In this document: positions 17,998 to 26,622 of the stretch, one piece after another | Layout of the letters: each line of letters starts with the position of its first letter | Numbering within the stretch: position 1 is the stretch's first letter | Source of the DNA: UBA4582 sp038106185 | Lineage (GTDB): Bacteria > Pseudomonadota > Gammaproteobacteria > Pseudomonadales > Azotimanducaceae | Length of the DNA stretch: 64,000 nt | Assembly (NCBI GenBank): GCA_038106185.1 | Contig: JAYODE010000006.1 | Span: forward strand, 76,047 to 140,046 | Direction: 5' to 3' | Notes under the pieces: generated by a model | Database searches by the model: none | The model's input: the letters and a program-made list of their open reading frames with translations, nothing else | What the model was told of the DNA's origin: nothing | Made by a program: the position numbers and the translations under genes

Positions 17998-18960
17998 TCA
18001 GGCACTTGCCACAATACGATCGATCAGCGCATCCAATTGCCTGTGAGGTTCAGGCACGCCCTGAGGTCGATCAAGGAGCGATTTGATCGACGCCTCAATC
18101 CCGGTTGTAAGGCCTATGCGACAGCTCCAGCTCGGCAACAGCCGCTGGACCTTGCTGTTATCAAACTGCACGGATCTCGCTTTATCTCCCAGCAACGGAC
18201 CTGCCCACTCGGGAACCTGCTCAACGAGCTTCTCCGTGGGAACCGGCCTGATGTCGATCACACAGCCTAGTGCTTCGGCGACGCAAGTCAGGATGTCGTT
18301 CCACGTATAGGCTTCGGAACTGGTGATATGCAAAGCCTCACCTAGGGCGCGGGGTTCACCGATAAGCGCGGTGAAAGCTGCTGCGAAGTCAGTGGCGTGA
18401 GTCAGTGTCCAGAGTGTCTGCCCCCCATCATGCGCGATCACAGGCTTTTTCCTGAGCATCCGCCAGACAAGGTGATCACCAGTCACCACCGTGCTGGGCA
18501 CTCGCTCGCGGTAGGTATGGCTTGGCCGTACGACGGTGACGGGAAAATCAGTTTCTGCCTGCAGCCGCAACTCACACGCAATCTTCTTGCGAGAGTAGTC
18601 CCAGAAGGGATTCTCAAGCGGCGTCTGCTCCGTGATCAGTTCACCTGCCGTTGGCTTTCGATAGGCTGAGGCGGTCGAGATAAAAATATACTGGTTGCAT
18701 CGACCTTTGAAGACGTGGATATCCCTCTCGATGGCCTCTGTGGTGAAGGCCAGGAACTGGCAGACGGTATCGAACTCTTCGCGTATGAGTGCCTGATAGG
18801 CTGCAGCATCCTGCAAGTCTCCATGGACCTGCCGAACCTCCGGCGACAACGGCAACCGCAGACCGCGATTGAGCACAGTGACCTCATGACCCAACTGCAG
18901 CGACGCCATCACACAAGCATAAGAGATTTCCCCGGTGCCGCCGATATACAGAACTCTCAT
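17998..18960 (-). CDS. NAD-dependent epimerase/dehydratase-family (extended SDR) protein
   Basis: 320 residues. The Rossmann start RVLYIGGTGEIS is a variant of the usual GxxGxxG motif, and the catalytic pair is in YSRKK (Tyr-x3-Lys), preceded by FISTASAY. Extended SDRs of this kind oxidise, epimerise or reduce sugars and related alcohols. It is the last gene of the minus-strand operon that starts at the enolase-superfamily gene. Its ATG overlaps the stop of the PhyH gene (ATGA). The context suggests a role late in the island's pathway on a keto or hydroxy intermediate. Confidence 0.85.
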   Translation of the reverse strand: MRVLYIGGTGEISYACVMASLQLGHEVTVLNRGLRLPLSPEVRQVHGDLQDAAAYQALIREEFDTVCQFLAFTTEAIERDIHVFKGRCNQYIFISTASAYRKPTAGELITEQTPLENPFWDYSRKKIACELRLQAETDFPVTVVRPSHTYRERVPSTVVTGDHLVWRMLRKKPVIAHDGGQTLWTLTHATDFAAAFTALIGEPRALGEALHITSSEAYTWNDILTCVAEALGCVIDIRPVPTEKLVEQVPEWAGPLLGDKARSVQFDNSKVQRLLPSWSCRIGLTTGIEASIKSLLDRPQGVPEPHRQLDALIDRIVASA

Positions 18961-19967
18961 CAGACAGAGGCTTCCCGGATCACGCGCGCGCCACCCAGCA
19001 GATGGGCGTCAAGCTTGTGGTCAACTTCCTCCACAAACCTCACGTATCGCTCAATCCCATATCGCGATGGATGCCTTTCAAACACCGGACGGGCGCTCTC
19101 CTCAAACACCATGCGTCCATCTCCCAGCGATCCATCATCCATCACACGAAGTGTCGGATCCTGTTCGCAGCGGGCGAGATCGTCTGCCGACAGGTCATGA
19201 ACCAGCAATCCGCGCCAGTGTCGACAGATGCCGGCGTGATAGGTTAGCGCCATCATCGGCCGCACCATGTTCGAGGGGTTAGGCATGCCACGATGCCACA
19301 TTCTCGGGTCACGGAAACAGACCCCGCCCGCTGGGATTGCCATTCGGGCAGGAGGCGACCAGCGCTCAATCAAGTCCGGATAATATTCGGGACGCTCACC
19401 GAGAGGCCAGTCTGCCACTGCCGTTTCCTTGTGCGTACCAGGATAGATCTCTGTCGCACCATTCTCAACGGTGATCCCCTGCAAGGCCACTGAACAGGAC
19501 AGTGTTGTCGCACGCGGCGGCCAGTTCTCACCGGCTTGACGCGCTTGTTCTTCAGTCTTCCAGGAGAACGGTCGGTCAAAATGCAGCGGCTGATTGGTAC
19601 TCCCGGGCAGATTCACGTTGCCATTGTAAAATCCCAGCCAGGCGCCCTCTCCCAGAATCTCGGCGACGATGGCTTCAATCGCTGGATTGACCACCAGGTC
19701 GCTGCACACATACGGGGCCCTGCGACGCAGACCAAGCTGCAGATGTCCCTGTCCTGTGCGCTTCTCATGATCGGTCATCTCGCCACTGCCGCGGATAATC
19801 TCGGCATCTTCCAGCACCGAGTTCATCAGCAACTGCCGGCTCTCGTCCGAAATCAGGCCGGCAACCACCGCATACCCGCGATCGCTGATATCATGGACAA
19901 TGCGCTTGAGTTTATCAGGGTCAATCGTGCCGTTACTGGCTTCTTCATTAGTCAATTCATATGTCAT
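18960..19967 (-). CDS. Phytanoyl-CoA dioxygenase (PhyH)-family Fe(II)/2-oxoglutarate oxygenase
   Basis: 335 residues. The iron-binding facial triad is visible as His129 and Asp131 in LHFDRPF and His225 in MWHRGMPN, with an arginine a few residues later (VRP) as the likely 2-oxoglutarate anchor. PhyH-family enzymes hydroxylate or oxidatively cleave very different small molecules, and the name does not imply a CoA substrate. It overlaps both neighbours by four bases. Within a sugar-type cluster it could remove an O- or N-substituent by hydroxylation, but that is inference. Confidence 0.87.
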   Translation of the reverse strand: MTYELTNEEASNGTIDPDKLKRIVHDISDRGYAVVAGLISDESRQLLMNSVLEDAEIIRGSGEMTDHEKRTGQGHLQLGLRRRAPYVCSDLVVNPAIEAIVAEILGEGAWLGFYNGNVNLPGSTNQPLHFDRPFSWKTEEQARQAGENWPPRATTLSCSVALQGITVENGATEIYPGTHKETAVADWPLGERPEYYPDLIERWSPPARMAIPAGGVCFRDPRMWHRGMPNPSNMVRPMMALTYHAGICRHWRGLLVHDLSADDLARCEQDPTLRVMDDGSLGDGRMVFEESARPVFERHPSRYGIERYVRFVEEVDHKLDAHLLGGARVIREASV

Positions 19968-20410
19968 GGTGTACCTTCTCCTGAGTCGCCGTCTCGCCAG
20001 CGATGTGGTCTGTCTCGGGGCCAGAGCTGGATCATAGGCTCTGCCGGGGAGCCCGGCTTTACAAAGACCCTATCTGTGCCTTCACCCAGCAATTCTGCTC
20101 CTTGTTTCTTGAGCATCTCCTGCGCTTCCGCCATATCCGCGACCTGCATCGCGAGCAAGTGAAATCCTTCACCTTTTTCATCAATCAACTGCGCAATTGT
20201 CGATTTGTCATCAGTGGGCGCGACGAGCTCGATAAATGTTCCATCCGACAGGGTAAAGAATGCCTGCGCCACTGCGTGGTCCGTGTGATCGACTCGGGTG
20301 TGCAACACCAGCATCTGCTGCCAGTGAGCAATGGCAACATCGATATCCCGGGTCAGGAAAACGAGATGATCAAGGCCAAGAAATGGCGAAACTCTATCGT
20401 CAACGGTCAT
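19964..20410 (-). CDS. VOC (glyoxalase-fold) protein
   Basis: 148 residues with a vicinal-oxygen-chelate start LDHLVFLTRDIDVAIAHWQ and paired strands ending VKPGSPAEPMIQLWPR. His15 of LDHLV and Glu in FIELVAP are likely metal ligands of the first half. VOC proteins act as lyases, epimerases, dioxygenases or binding proteins. It sits between the GMC small subunit and PhyH with four-base overlaps on both sides, so it is part of the same operon. A role as isomerase or lyase for the keto-product of the GMC enzyme is possible. Confidence 0.8.
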   Translation of the reverse strand: MTVDDRVSPFLGLDHLVFLTRDIDVAIAHWQQMLVLHTRVDHTDHAVAQAFFTLSDGTFIELVAPTDDKSTIAQLIDEKGEGFHLLAMQVADMAEAQEMLKKQGAELLGEGTDRVFVKPGSPAEPMIQLWPRDRPHRWRDGDSGEGTP

Positions 20411-20856
20411 GACCGCACCTGCCTATAGATCGAAGGGCGACTTTTCACGTCATCAAGCAGTGACCAGTCTCCCTGAATTACCGTATAGCCCTCTGGGAAT
20501 GGCGCGCCGGGTCGCCGCTGGTAAACCGTCTGAACCCGATAATCCTCATAATAAGACTGCAGCAACGGCGTGATCAGCCGTGCCAACAGGTCATCGGACT
20601 TACTTGGCCAGGCGCGCAGTGAGGCAGCGCAGCGTGCCTCGAAATCTTCATCGCTCATAGATAACAGCCTGTCATGCATTGAATACTGGGATTGGAGCAG
20701 CTTACTGAACCAGTCTGCTCGAGGTGCGAGACGATTCAACAGGCGTCCGAAGATCTCCTGCTCGTCACCGCCGGGCAATCCCATAAACGGGTCGGCAGGC
20801 AACAGCAGCCGGCAGAGCCGTTTGAGCAGTTGTTGTTCCTGTTCAGTCAGCGACAC
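20407..20856 (-). CDS. Gluconate 2-dehydrogenase subunit 3-family small subunit
   Basis: The frame runs up to 20886, but the GTG at 20856 has GGGAG seven bases upstream and begins VSLTEQEQQLLKRLCRLLLP. That gives 149 residues and clears the GMC gene. The protein looks like the gamma/small subunit that accompanies GMC flavoproteins (Gluconate_2-dh3). A conserved-looking tail has YYEDYRVQTVYQRRPGAPFP. I see no Tat motif at its start, unlike periplasmic gluconate dehydrogenases, so the complex may be cytoplasmic. It lies directly after the GMC gene. Confidence 0.75.
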   Translation of the reverse strand: MSLTEQEQQLLKRLCRLLLPADPFMGLPGGDEQEIFGRLLNRLAPRADWFSKLLQSQYSMHDRLLSMSDEDFEARCAASLRAWPSKSDDLLARLITPLLQSYYEDYRVQTVYQRRPGAPFPEGYTVIQGDWSLLDDVKSRPSIYRQVRS

Positions 20857-20866
20857 TGCTATCTCC

Positions 20867-22465
20867 CTAGTCAAACAGCGTTGCATCGGCCAGGCGTTGC
20901 TTCACCTGGTCGGCGATGTAAAGCGCTAACGCCTGAATGGTCGATGTTGGATTCACGCCACCACTGGTCACAAACAGGCTGCCATCAATCACGAAAAGGT
21001 TCTTTACATCGTGGGTCCTGCCCCAGGCATTCACCACCGACGTACCAGGATCATCTCCCATCCTCGCTGTACCAAGATGATGCCAGCCCGCACCGAGCAG
21101 GGGTGTATGCACCCGCACAATTTCGACGGCGCCCGCAGCCTCGAAAAGCTCCCGGCCTCTTTCCGCGGCAAAAGCCATCATTCGGCGACTGTTCTCACTG
21201 ATTCGGTAGTGGATGCTGACACCAGGCACTCCCCCCGCATCGGCGGCAGTTTCATCTAGCAGCACCTCGTTGCTTTCTTCTGGCAAGTCCTCGCACACCG
21301 CTGCGACAGCCATGATGCGATCGGCCATTGCCGAATAAACGCGATGGTGATCAGCACCCATCGGTATTCGTCCAGTCATGACGCCACTGAGCGCTGTGGG
21401 AACCAAACCATAGCCACGATGCATCTCAAACGAAAAGCCGCGCTGGAATCCCCGGGACGCATCGGTTTCATAGAACTCGTGAGACTGGATACCCTTGATC
21501 GGACCACGGGAACCATCCAGCGCTTCGTCAAACCTGGCCTCAATCGCTGCATAAGGGTGAAACATCAGGCGCTTGCCCACAAGGCCGCTGCTGTTAGCGA
21601 TCCCGCCTGGAAACTGAGCGGATCTGGAGTTCAGCAAGAGTCGGGGCGTACCGATCCCGTTGCACGCAACCACGACCATGCGCGCCGGTTGATGATGCTC
21701 AAGACCATCAGCATCAACATAAAGCGCGCCTGTGGCCATCCCGTCCTTACCAACGGTGATTTCCCTGACCCGGCAACGCGTCTTCAGCGTCACGCCCTGT
21801 CGAATTGCCAGCGGCCAGTAAGTCACGTCTACGCTCGCCTTCGCACCCTGGGCACATCCACTGCCACAGACACCAAGGTTAATGCATTGATCCCGTCCCT
21901 CGTAAGGCTGTGTATTGATCGCGCAATCCGACGGCCACCAATGCCAACCCAGTCGGTTATAACCCCGCGCGAGCGCTGTACCCGAGCGACCCAGTGGAAT
22001 CGGTGGCATGGGTGGCACCTTGGGAGGATAGGCAGGGTCTCCGGCGAGACCGGAAACCCCCATCATCTTGTCATTCAACTCATAGAACGGCTCAAGCGTG
22101 TCATAGCTGATCGGCCAGTCGTCGGCTACGCCATCGAGGGTTCTGACTCTGAAATCCGAAGGATGGAGTCGAGGAAAATGCGCAGCATAAAGAATGGTTC
22201 CACCGCCAACGCCGTTGAAGTTGGCCACATCGATGTCCGATGCGGCGCTGTTCACTGGGTAGTCCGCTGCCGCTCGACGGACATTCGGATCAGGATTGTA
22301 GTCTCGCCGGGATTCCCAGTCGGAACCGGTCGCCGGGTAGCGCGCATGATCCACCCAGTCACCCTGCTCGAGACAGAGGATATTCATGCGTGTGCCCGCA
22401 AGACTCCAGGCAAAGGCTGCAGCAGAGGCGCCGGCGCCAATGATCAGGACGTCAACCTGCTCCAT
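20867..22465 (-). CDS. GMC-family FAD-dependent sugar/alcohol dehydrogenase, large subunit
   Basis: 532 residues. FAD-binding dinucleotide fold VLIIGAGASAAAFAWSLAG (6-24) and the GMC signature NGVGGGTILYAAHFPR are clear. The C-terminal active-site region has GAGWHHLGTARMGDD and a final GGVNPTSTIQALALY. A cysteine-rich CINLGVCGSGC segment is typical of the gluconate/glucoside dehydrogenase branch. These enzymes oxidise gluconate at C2 or glycosides at C3 with a small partner subunit, which is encoded next. The start is coupled to the enolase-superfamily stop (TGAGATG). Substrate unassigned. Confidence 0.9.
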   Translation of the reverse strand: MEQVDVLIIGAGASAAAFAWSLAGTRMNILCLEQGDWVDHARYPATGSDWESRRDYNPDPNVRRAAADYPVNSAASDIDVANFNGVGGGTILYAAHFPRLHPSDFRVRTLDGVADDWPISYDTLEPFYELNDKMMGVSGLAGDPAYPPKVPPMPPIPLGRSGTALARGYNRLGWHWWPSDCAINTQPYEGRDQCINLGVCGSGCAQGAKASVDVTYWPLAIRQGVTLKTRCRVREITVGKDGMATGALYVDADGLEHHQPARMVVVACNGIGTPRLLLNSRSAQFPGGIANSSGLVGKRLMFHPYAAIEARFDEALDGSRGPIKGIQSHEFYETDASRGFQRGFSFEMHRGYGLVPTALSGVMTGRIPMGADHHRVYSAMADRIMAVAAVCEDLPEESNEVLLDETAADAGGVPGVSIHYRISENSRRMMAFAAERGRELFEAAGAVEIVRVHTPLLGAGWHHLGTARMGDDPGTSVVNAWGRTHDVKNLFVIDGSLFVTSGGVNPTSTIQALALYIADQVKQRLADATLFD

Positions 22466-22466
22466 C

Positions 22467-23654
22467 TCAATTTACCTTCAGTTTCTGTAGTGCGGTCTCA
22501 TCCAGTTCGATCCCGATACCCGGGCGGTCAGGCACAAGAAAATCACCGTTTTCCCAGACAATCGGTTCCTTGACAATGTCATTGAAGAAGCCATCTGCAC
22601 GGCCAATACTTTCCTGAATCAGAAAGTTGGGAATGCCAGCATCTATCTGTATTGCTGCCGCAGTGATCACCGGACCACCCCACACATGCGGCGCCATCAG
22701 CACGTAGTGAGTTTCTGCCAGCGCTGCGATTTTCTTGACGGCGGTGATGCCCCCTGCACTGCCCAGGTCCGGTTGCGCAATCGCACAGGCACCGGCTGCA
22801 AACAGACGTTGAAATTCATGATGTGTGACGAGCCGCTCACCCGTCGAGACTGGAATGCTGGTCGCCCGGGCCACACGCGCCATCTCTTCGCAGTTTTCCG
22901 GTGGGCACGGCTCTTCCAGCCAAAGCGGGTCATAAGCCTCTATCCGCCGGGCAAACCGGATCGCGGCGGCGGGCGTGATCTGGCCATGTGTACCGATCAG
23001 AATATCAGCCTTGTCACCGATAGCATCGCGGACCGCCGCAACCGTCCGTTCAGCCATGTCCAATTCTTTCTGCGGCAGGTCCCAGGGCATCTGGATATTG
23101 AGCCGCTCCTTATTCTGCACGAGAGGATCAAACTTGAGCCCGGTAAAACCGAGGTCTACATACTCAGCCGCCAGCTCCCCCAGCCGCTCAGGATTTCCGG
23201 TCCAGGCTGCCGCTGTGGCACGAAGACTCCTGGGATCAGAATCATCATAAATGTAGGAGTAGGTCCTTATGCGGTCCCTGAACTTACCGCCCAGCAGGTT
23301 ATACACGGGAGTGTCGTAGTACTTGCCTGCGATGTCCCACAATGCTGTATCAAACGCACTGATGATGCCGAAGGTCGAATAGTCAGGATGCAGTTGTGTC
23401 AGCTTCTGGTACAGCTTGTAAAAGAGCCTTTCTCTGTCCAGTGCCTCTTCACCTTTCAAATGGGTCGTAAAGATATCTTTCACCATGGCCTGGTATCCGT
23501 TTTCCAGGCCATAAAAGCAGGACAGGACCGCAGTCTCTCCCCAGCCTTCAAGTCCGTCCTCAGTGACCAACTTCAGGAAAAACCAGCGGCTCCCACCTTT
23601 GTGGGGGGGGGCCGTTTCAATAACGTAGGGTATAACCTGGCTGAGCCTGGGCAC
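22467..23654 (-). CDS. Mandelate racemase/enolase-superfamily acid-sugar dehydratase
   Basis: 395 residues from a GTG preceded by AGGAGGT at ideal spacing. The N-terminal capping domain and C-terminal barrel are present: GLKFDP, GTHGQITP, WLEEPCPPEN, STGERL and APHVWGG in order. Glu in LEEP and TGER are metal ligands, and His in GTHGQ and PHVWGG are likely acid/base residues. This is the pattern of D-galactonate-like acid-sugar dehydratases, which turn a 2,3-diol acid into a 2-keto-3-deoxy acid. It opens a six-gene operon, with a TetR-type palindrome 38-58 bases upstream of the GTG. Confidence 0.88.
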   Translation of the reverse strand: MPRLSQVIPYVIETAPPHKGGSRWFFLKLVTEDGLEGWGETAVLSCFYGLENGYQAMVKDIFTTHLKGEEALDRERLFYKLYQKLTQLHPDYSTFGIISAFDTALWDIAGKYYDTPVYNLLGGKFRDRIRTYSYIYDDSDPRSLRATAAAWTGNPERLGELAAEYVDLGFTGLKFDPLVQNKERLNIQMPWDLPQKELDMAERTVAAVRDAIGDKADILIGTHGQITPAAAIRFARRIEAYDPLWLEEPCPPENCEEMARVARATSIPVSTGERLVTHHEFQRLFAAGACAIAQPDLGSAGGITAVKKIAALAETHYVLMAPHVWGGPVITAAAIQIDAGIPNFLIQESIGRADGFFNDIVKEPIVWENGDFLVPDRPGIGIELDETALQKLKVN

Positions 23655-23691
23655 GCGGTGACCTCCTGTAACGCTGACACGTTCATATTTT

Positions 23692-23712
23692 TATTATAGC
23701 TGTACAATAATA
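23692..23712 (-). promoter_or_regulatory. Operator site 1 (palindrome) before the dehydratase operon
   Basis: TATTATAG-CTGTA-CAATAATA: 8-base arms matching at seven of eight paired positions around a 5-base centre. Read on the minus strand it contains TATAAT, so a bound repressor would cover the -10 of the downstream operon. The same palindrome occurs at 32016-32036 and 32774-32794. Confidence 0.75.
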
Positions 23713-23777
23713 TAGAAATTCACGGACCACGCGCAACCAGCCGGTAAAAACTATTCGACAAACCTGCCATACCCGGC

Positions 23778-24599
23778 CTAGTCCACGGCAAGATCTAAAG
23801 TGCTGCGATCAAGTGGCTGCAGGTGGACATCCGGATCAATTGATGGGATGGCGGACAGCAATAAACGCGTGTAATCGTGGCCGGGATGATTGAACACCGT
23901 CTCAACCGGCCCCTGTTCGACGACCCGGCCGGCGTACATCACCATGACATCGTCACAGAACTCACGCACAACACCTAGATCATGGGCGACGAACAAATAG
24001 GTCAGCCCGAACTCCTGCTGCAGCTTCTGGAGAAGATCCAGAATCTGGGCTTGCACCGATACATCCAGTGCCGAGACCGATTCGTCACAAACGACCAGTC
24101 TCGGCTCCAAAATCAGTGCACGCGCGATACCGATCCTCTGCCGTTGACCTCCCGAGAAGGCATGGGGGAACCGGGAGACGACGTCAGGATCCAGACCTAC
24201 TCGTCCCAGCATTGCCAACACGCGCTGGCGCCGACTGGCCCGATCACCCAGACGATGAATAAGCAGTGGCTCCTCCAATATTTCCTGGACGGTCATGCGC
24301 GGATTCAACGACGCAAACGGGTCTTGGAAGATCATCTGAATCTCTCGGCGCAACGGCAGCAGCGACTTGTGGTCGAGCGCGTGCAAGTCCTGCCACCCGG
24401 ACCGGCTGTGATATCGGATTGTGCCTGAATCGGGATCGATCGCGCGAAGCACCGACCTGACAAGCGTTGTCTTGCCAGAGCCGGACTCCCCCACAATGCC
24501 CAGCGTCTTTGCTTCATCAACGCTGAAGGACACCGATTTGACAACAGGCTGTCCACCCAGAGATTTGCTAAGTTTCTCGACCTTAAGTAGCGCAGTCAT
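23778..24599 (-). CDS. ABC importer ATPase, OppF/DppF type
   Basis: 273 residues. Walker A GESGSGKTT, signature FSGGQRQRIG, Walker B LVVCDESVSALD (glutamate followed by serine, as in OppF-class proteins) and a switch His in VAHD are intact. It ends after the oligopeptide-type C-terminal segment, a little short of the typical 320 residues. It is one of two ATPases for the family-5 importer encoded here, and its start overlaps the upstream ATPase stop by four bases. After its stop there are about 120 bases with a second promoter and operator, so transcription of the importer and of the enzymes can be uncoupled. Confidence 0.9.
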   Translation of the reverse strand: MTALLKVEKLSKSLGGQPVVKSVSFSVDEAKTLGIVGESGSGKTTLVRSVLRAIDPDSGTIRYHSRSGWQDLHALDHKSLLPLRREIQMIFQDPFASLNPRMTVQEILEEPLLIHRLGDRASRRQRVLAMLGRVGLDPDVVSRFPHAFSGGQRQRIGIARALILEPRLVVCDESVSALDVSVQAQILDLLQKLQQEFGLTYLFVAHDLGVVREFCDDVMVMYAGRVVEQGPVETVFNHPGHDYTRLLLSAIPSIDPDVHLQPLDRSTLDLAVD

Positions 24600-25519
24600 G
24601 AGAGAAACTCCCTGACCTGGTGACCGCCAGAAGGTCCGGCAAGCCAGGAATCTTGCCCAATGGGCACGTTCTCCAACCAGTTTACCCCACGCAGCTTTGT
24701 ATCCACTGCTACCGACCTGCCCGGCTGTGAGGCTAACAAGTGTTTCGTGTAGGCATGCTGGGGAGTTTTAAGAACCTCGCGGACACTGCCGGCTTCCATC
24801 ACTCTGCCCTGATACATGACAATGATGCGATCGGCGATCTGCGCGACCACACCCAGGTCGTGGGTCACAAAAAGTACGGCGTTCCGCAACTGTTGCTGCA
24901 AGGATTTGATCAACACAAGAATCTCCGCCTGGGTAGTCACATCGAGCGCAGTCGTAGGCTCATCGCACAACAGCAATTGGGGATGACAGATAAGCGCCAT
25001 GGCAATCACAACACGCTGGCGCATGCCCCCGGAGAACTCAAAGGGGTACATCTGCATCTTCCGGGCAGCATCTGCAATGCCCACTTTCGCCAGCATGTCC
25101 TCAGCCTCTTTGAGCGCGGCCTGTCGCGAGACAGCACGATGACACATCACGGCCTCTGCCACTTGGTCACCGACGCGGTGTACTGGCGACAGTGCGGTCA
25201 TCGGTTCCTGAAACACCATGCTTACCAGGCCACCACGTAACTGACGCAGCATCGGGTCTCGTTGCCTGAGCGACAGGATATCGATAGTCGGGCCACTGGA
25301 AGGTCGCAGGAGCACTGAACCCGAAGCACGCGCACTAGCCGGCAGCAGTCGCATGATGGTATTGGCGGTCACCGACTTGCCAGAACCGGATTCACCGACA
25401 ATGGCCGTGATGCAATTGCCTGGCAGTTGGAACGAAACCTCGTTGAGCGCTTGTATCTGGCCCAGTTCTGATTTGAACTCGACGCTCAGATCGGTGATGG
25501 AAAGTAGCGCTTCACTCAT
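24596..25519 (-). CDS. ABC importer ATPase, OppD/DppD type
   Basis: 307 residues. Walker A GESGSGKSVT, signature FSGGMRQRV and Walker B LLLCDEPTTALD are in place, as is the C-terminal oligopeptide-transporter ATPase region (HAYTKHLLASQPG). With the OppF-type ATPase it would power import through the two permeases encoded upstream. Stop and start overlaps with both neighbours indicate tight coupling. Family-5 importers take up peptides, nickel, or in several bacteria oligosaccharides and glycosides. The surrounding sugar-type enzymes favour the last, by inference. Confidence 0.92.
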   Translation of the reverse strand: MSEALLSITDLSVEFKSELGQIQALNEVSFQLPGNCITAIVGESGSGKSVTANTIMRLLPASARASGSVLLRPSSGPTIDILSLRQRDPMLRQLRGGLVSMVFQEPMTALSPVHRVGDQVAEAVMCHRAVSRQAALKEAEDMLAKVGIADAARKMQMYPFEFSGGMRQRVVIAMALICHPQLLLCDEPTTALDVTTQAEILVLIKSLQQQLRNAVLFVTHDLGVVAQIADRIIVMYQGRVMEAGSVREVLKTPQHAYTKHLLASQPGRSVAVDTKLRGVNWLENVPIGQDSWLAGPSGGHQVREFLS

Positions 25520-26622
25520 GAGGATCTCCCCACACTGTAGGGATCGGCAGCATCTCGAAGGCCATCACCGAGCAGATTGAAGGCAATCACCGTGACGACA
25601 ATGAATGCACCAGGCAACAATAGCCAGGGTGTCATCACTATCGCCTGGACATTCTGCGCCTGCTGCAACAGCACACCCCAACTCACAACAGGGGCACGCA
25701 AACCAATGCCCAGGAAGCTGAGCGCCGTCTCACCCAGGATCATGGCAGGTATGGCAAGCGTCGCGGTGGTGATGATATGGCTGGAAAAACTCGGCAGCAT
25801 GTGACGGAACACGATCCGGGTATCGCTGGCGCCCATTAAACGGGCGGCTACCACAAAGTCTTCGTCCCGCATGGCCAGGAAGCGGCCTCGTACCTGGCGA
25901 GCAAGGGTGGTCCAGCCAAACAGGGAAAGAATAATGGTGACACCAAAGTAGGTTGCCAGCGGTGACCAGGCAGCAGGCAAGGCAGCGGAAAGCGCCATCC
26001 ATAATGGCAATGTCGGTATCGACTGCAATACCTCAATGCAGCGCTGCACTGCATTATCCATCACCCCCCCAAGGTAGCCGGCGAATCCGCCCAGGAGCAC
26101 GCCGAGAAACAGGGTCAACGCGACACCGATCAGGCCAATCGACAGGGAGACCCGTGAGCCGTAAAGAATTCGCGAAAAAAGGTCACGCCCGAGTGAATCG
26201 GTGCCCAGCCAATGGAAGTATCCACCACCGCTGGCGTCAATACCGATCAGGTGACGACTGGTCGGAACAAGACCCCAGAACTCGTAGGCTTCGCCTTCCA
26301 CAAATAGCCGCAGTGCATAGCGCTGATTCGTATCTTCACGATATTCACGCATCCAGGTCTCGGGATCGATGGTCAGATCGTAGGCATAGACGAACGGGCG
26401 GAGATGAAACTCACCTTCTGCATCAAAGAACCGCACGCTCATGGGTGGCGCACCGATGGCCCGGACATTGCGCTGCTCCGGCGAATAAGGACTGATGAAT
26501 TCACAGAACGCCGCCAGCAGATAAAGTCCGGCCAGGATTACGCCGCCCGCCATCGCCAAACGATGGCGCCGGAATCTGCGCCAGGCCAGCTGGCGGAGCG
26601 TAAACTGCTCAAGACTGCTCAT
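25516..26622 (-). CDS. ABC importer permease, OppC/DppC type with enlarged periplasmic loop
   Basis: 368 residues, longer than the usual 280-310. After the first transmembrane helix (about 25-40) there is an insert of roughly 90 residues containing RFFDAEGEFHLRPFVYAYD, before HWLGTDSLGRDLFSRI, the standard OppC motif. The coupling loop AARLMGASDTRIVFRHMLP is present. Such an enlarged first loop is known in the YejE-like branch, which works with long substrate-binding proteins. The 643-residue binding protein encoded nearby fits that. It overlaps the OppB-type gene by 14 bases. Confidence 0.9.
   Translation of the reverse strand: MSSLEQFTLRQLAWRRFRRHRLAMAGGVILAGLYLLAAFCEFISPYSPEQRNVRAIGAPPMSVRFFDAEGEFHLRPFVYAYDLTIDPETWMREYREDTNQRYALRLFVEGEAYEFWGLVPTSRHLIGIDASGGGYFHWLGTDSLGRDLFSRILYGSRVSLSIGLIGVALTLFLGVLLGGFAGYLGGVMDNAVQRCIEVLQSIPTLPLWMALSAALPAAWSPLATYFGVTIILSLFGWTTLARQVRGRFLAMRDEDFVVAARLMGASDTRIVFRHMLPSFSSHIITTATLAIPAMILGETALSFLGIGLRAPVVSWGVLLQQAQNVQAIVMTPWLLLPGAFIVVTVIAFNLLGDGLRDAADPYSVGRSS

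Noticed and set aside
21344..22573. 409-residue frame on the plus strand opposite the GMC gene
   Set aside because: Shadow of a GC-rich real gene; Arg/His/Thr-rich with no domain. The same holds for 22686-23699 opposite the dehydratase.
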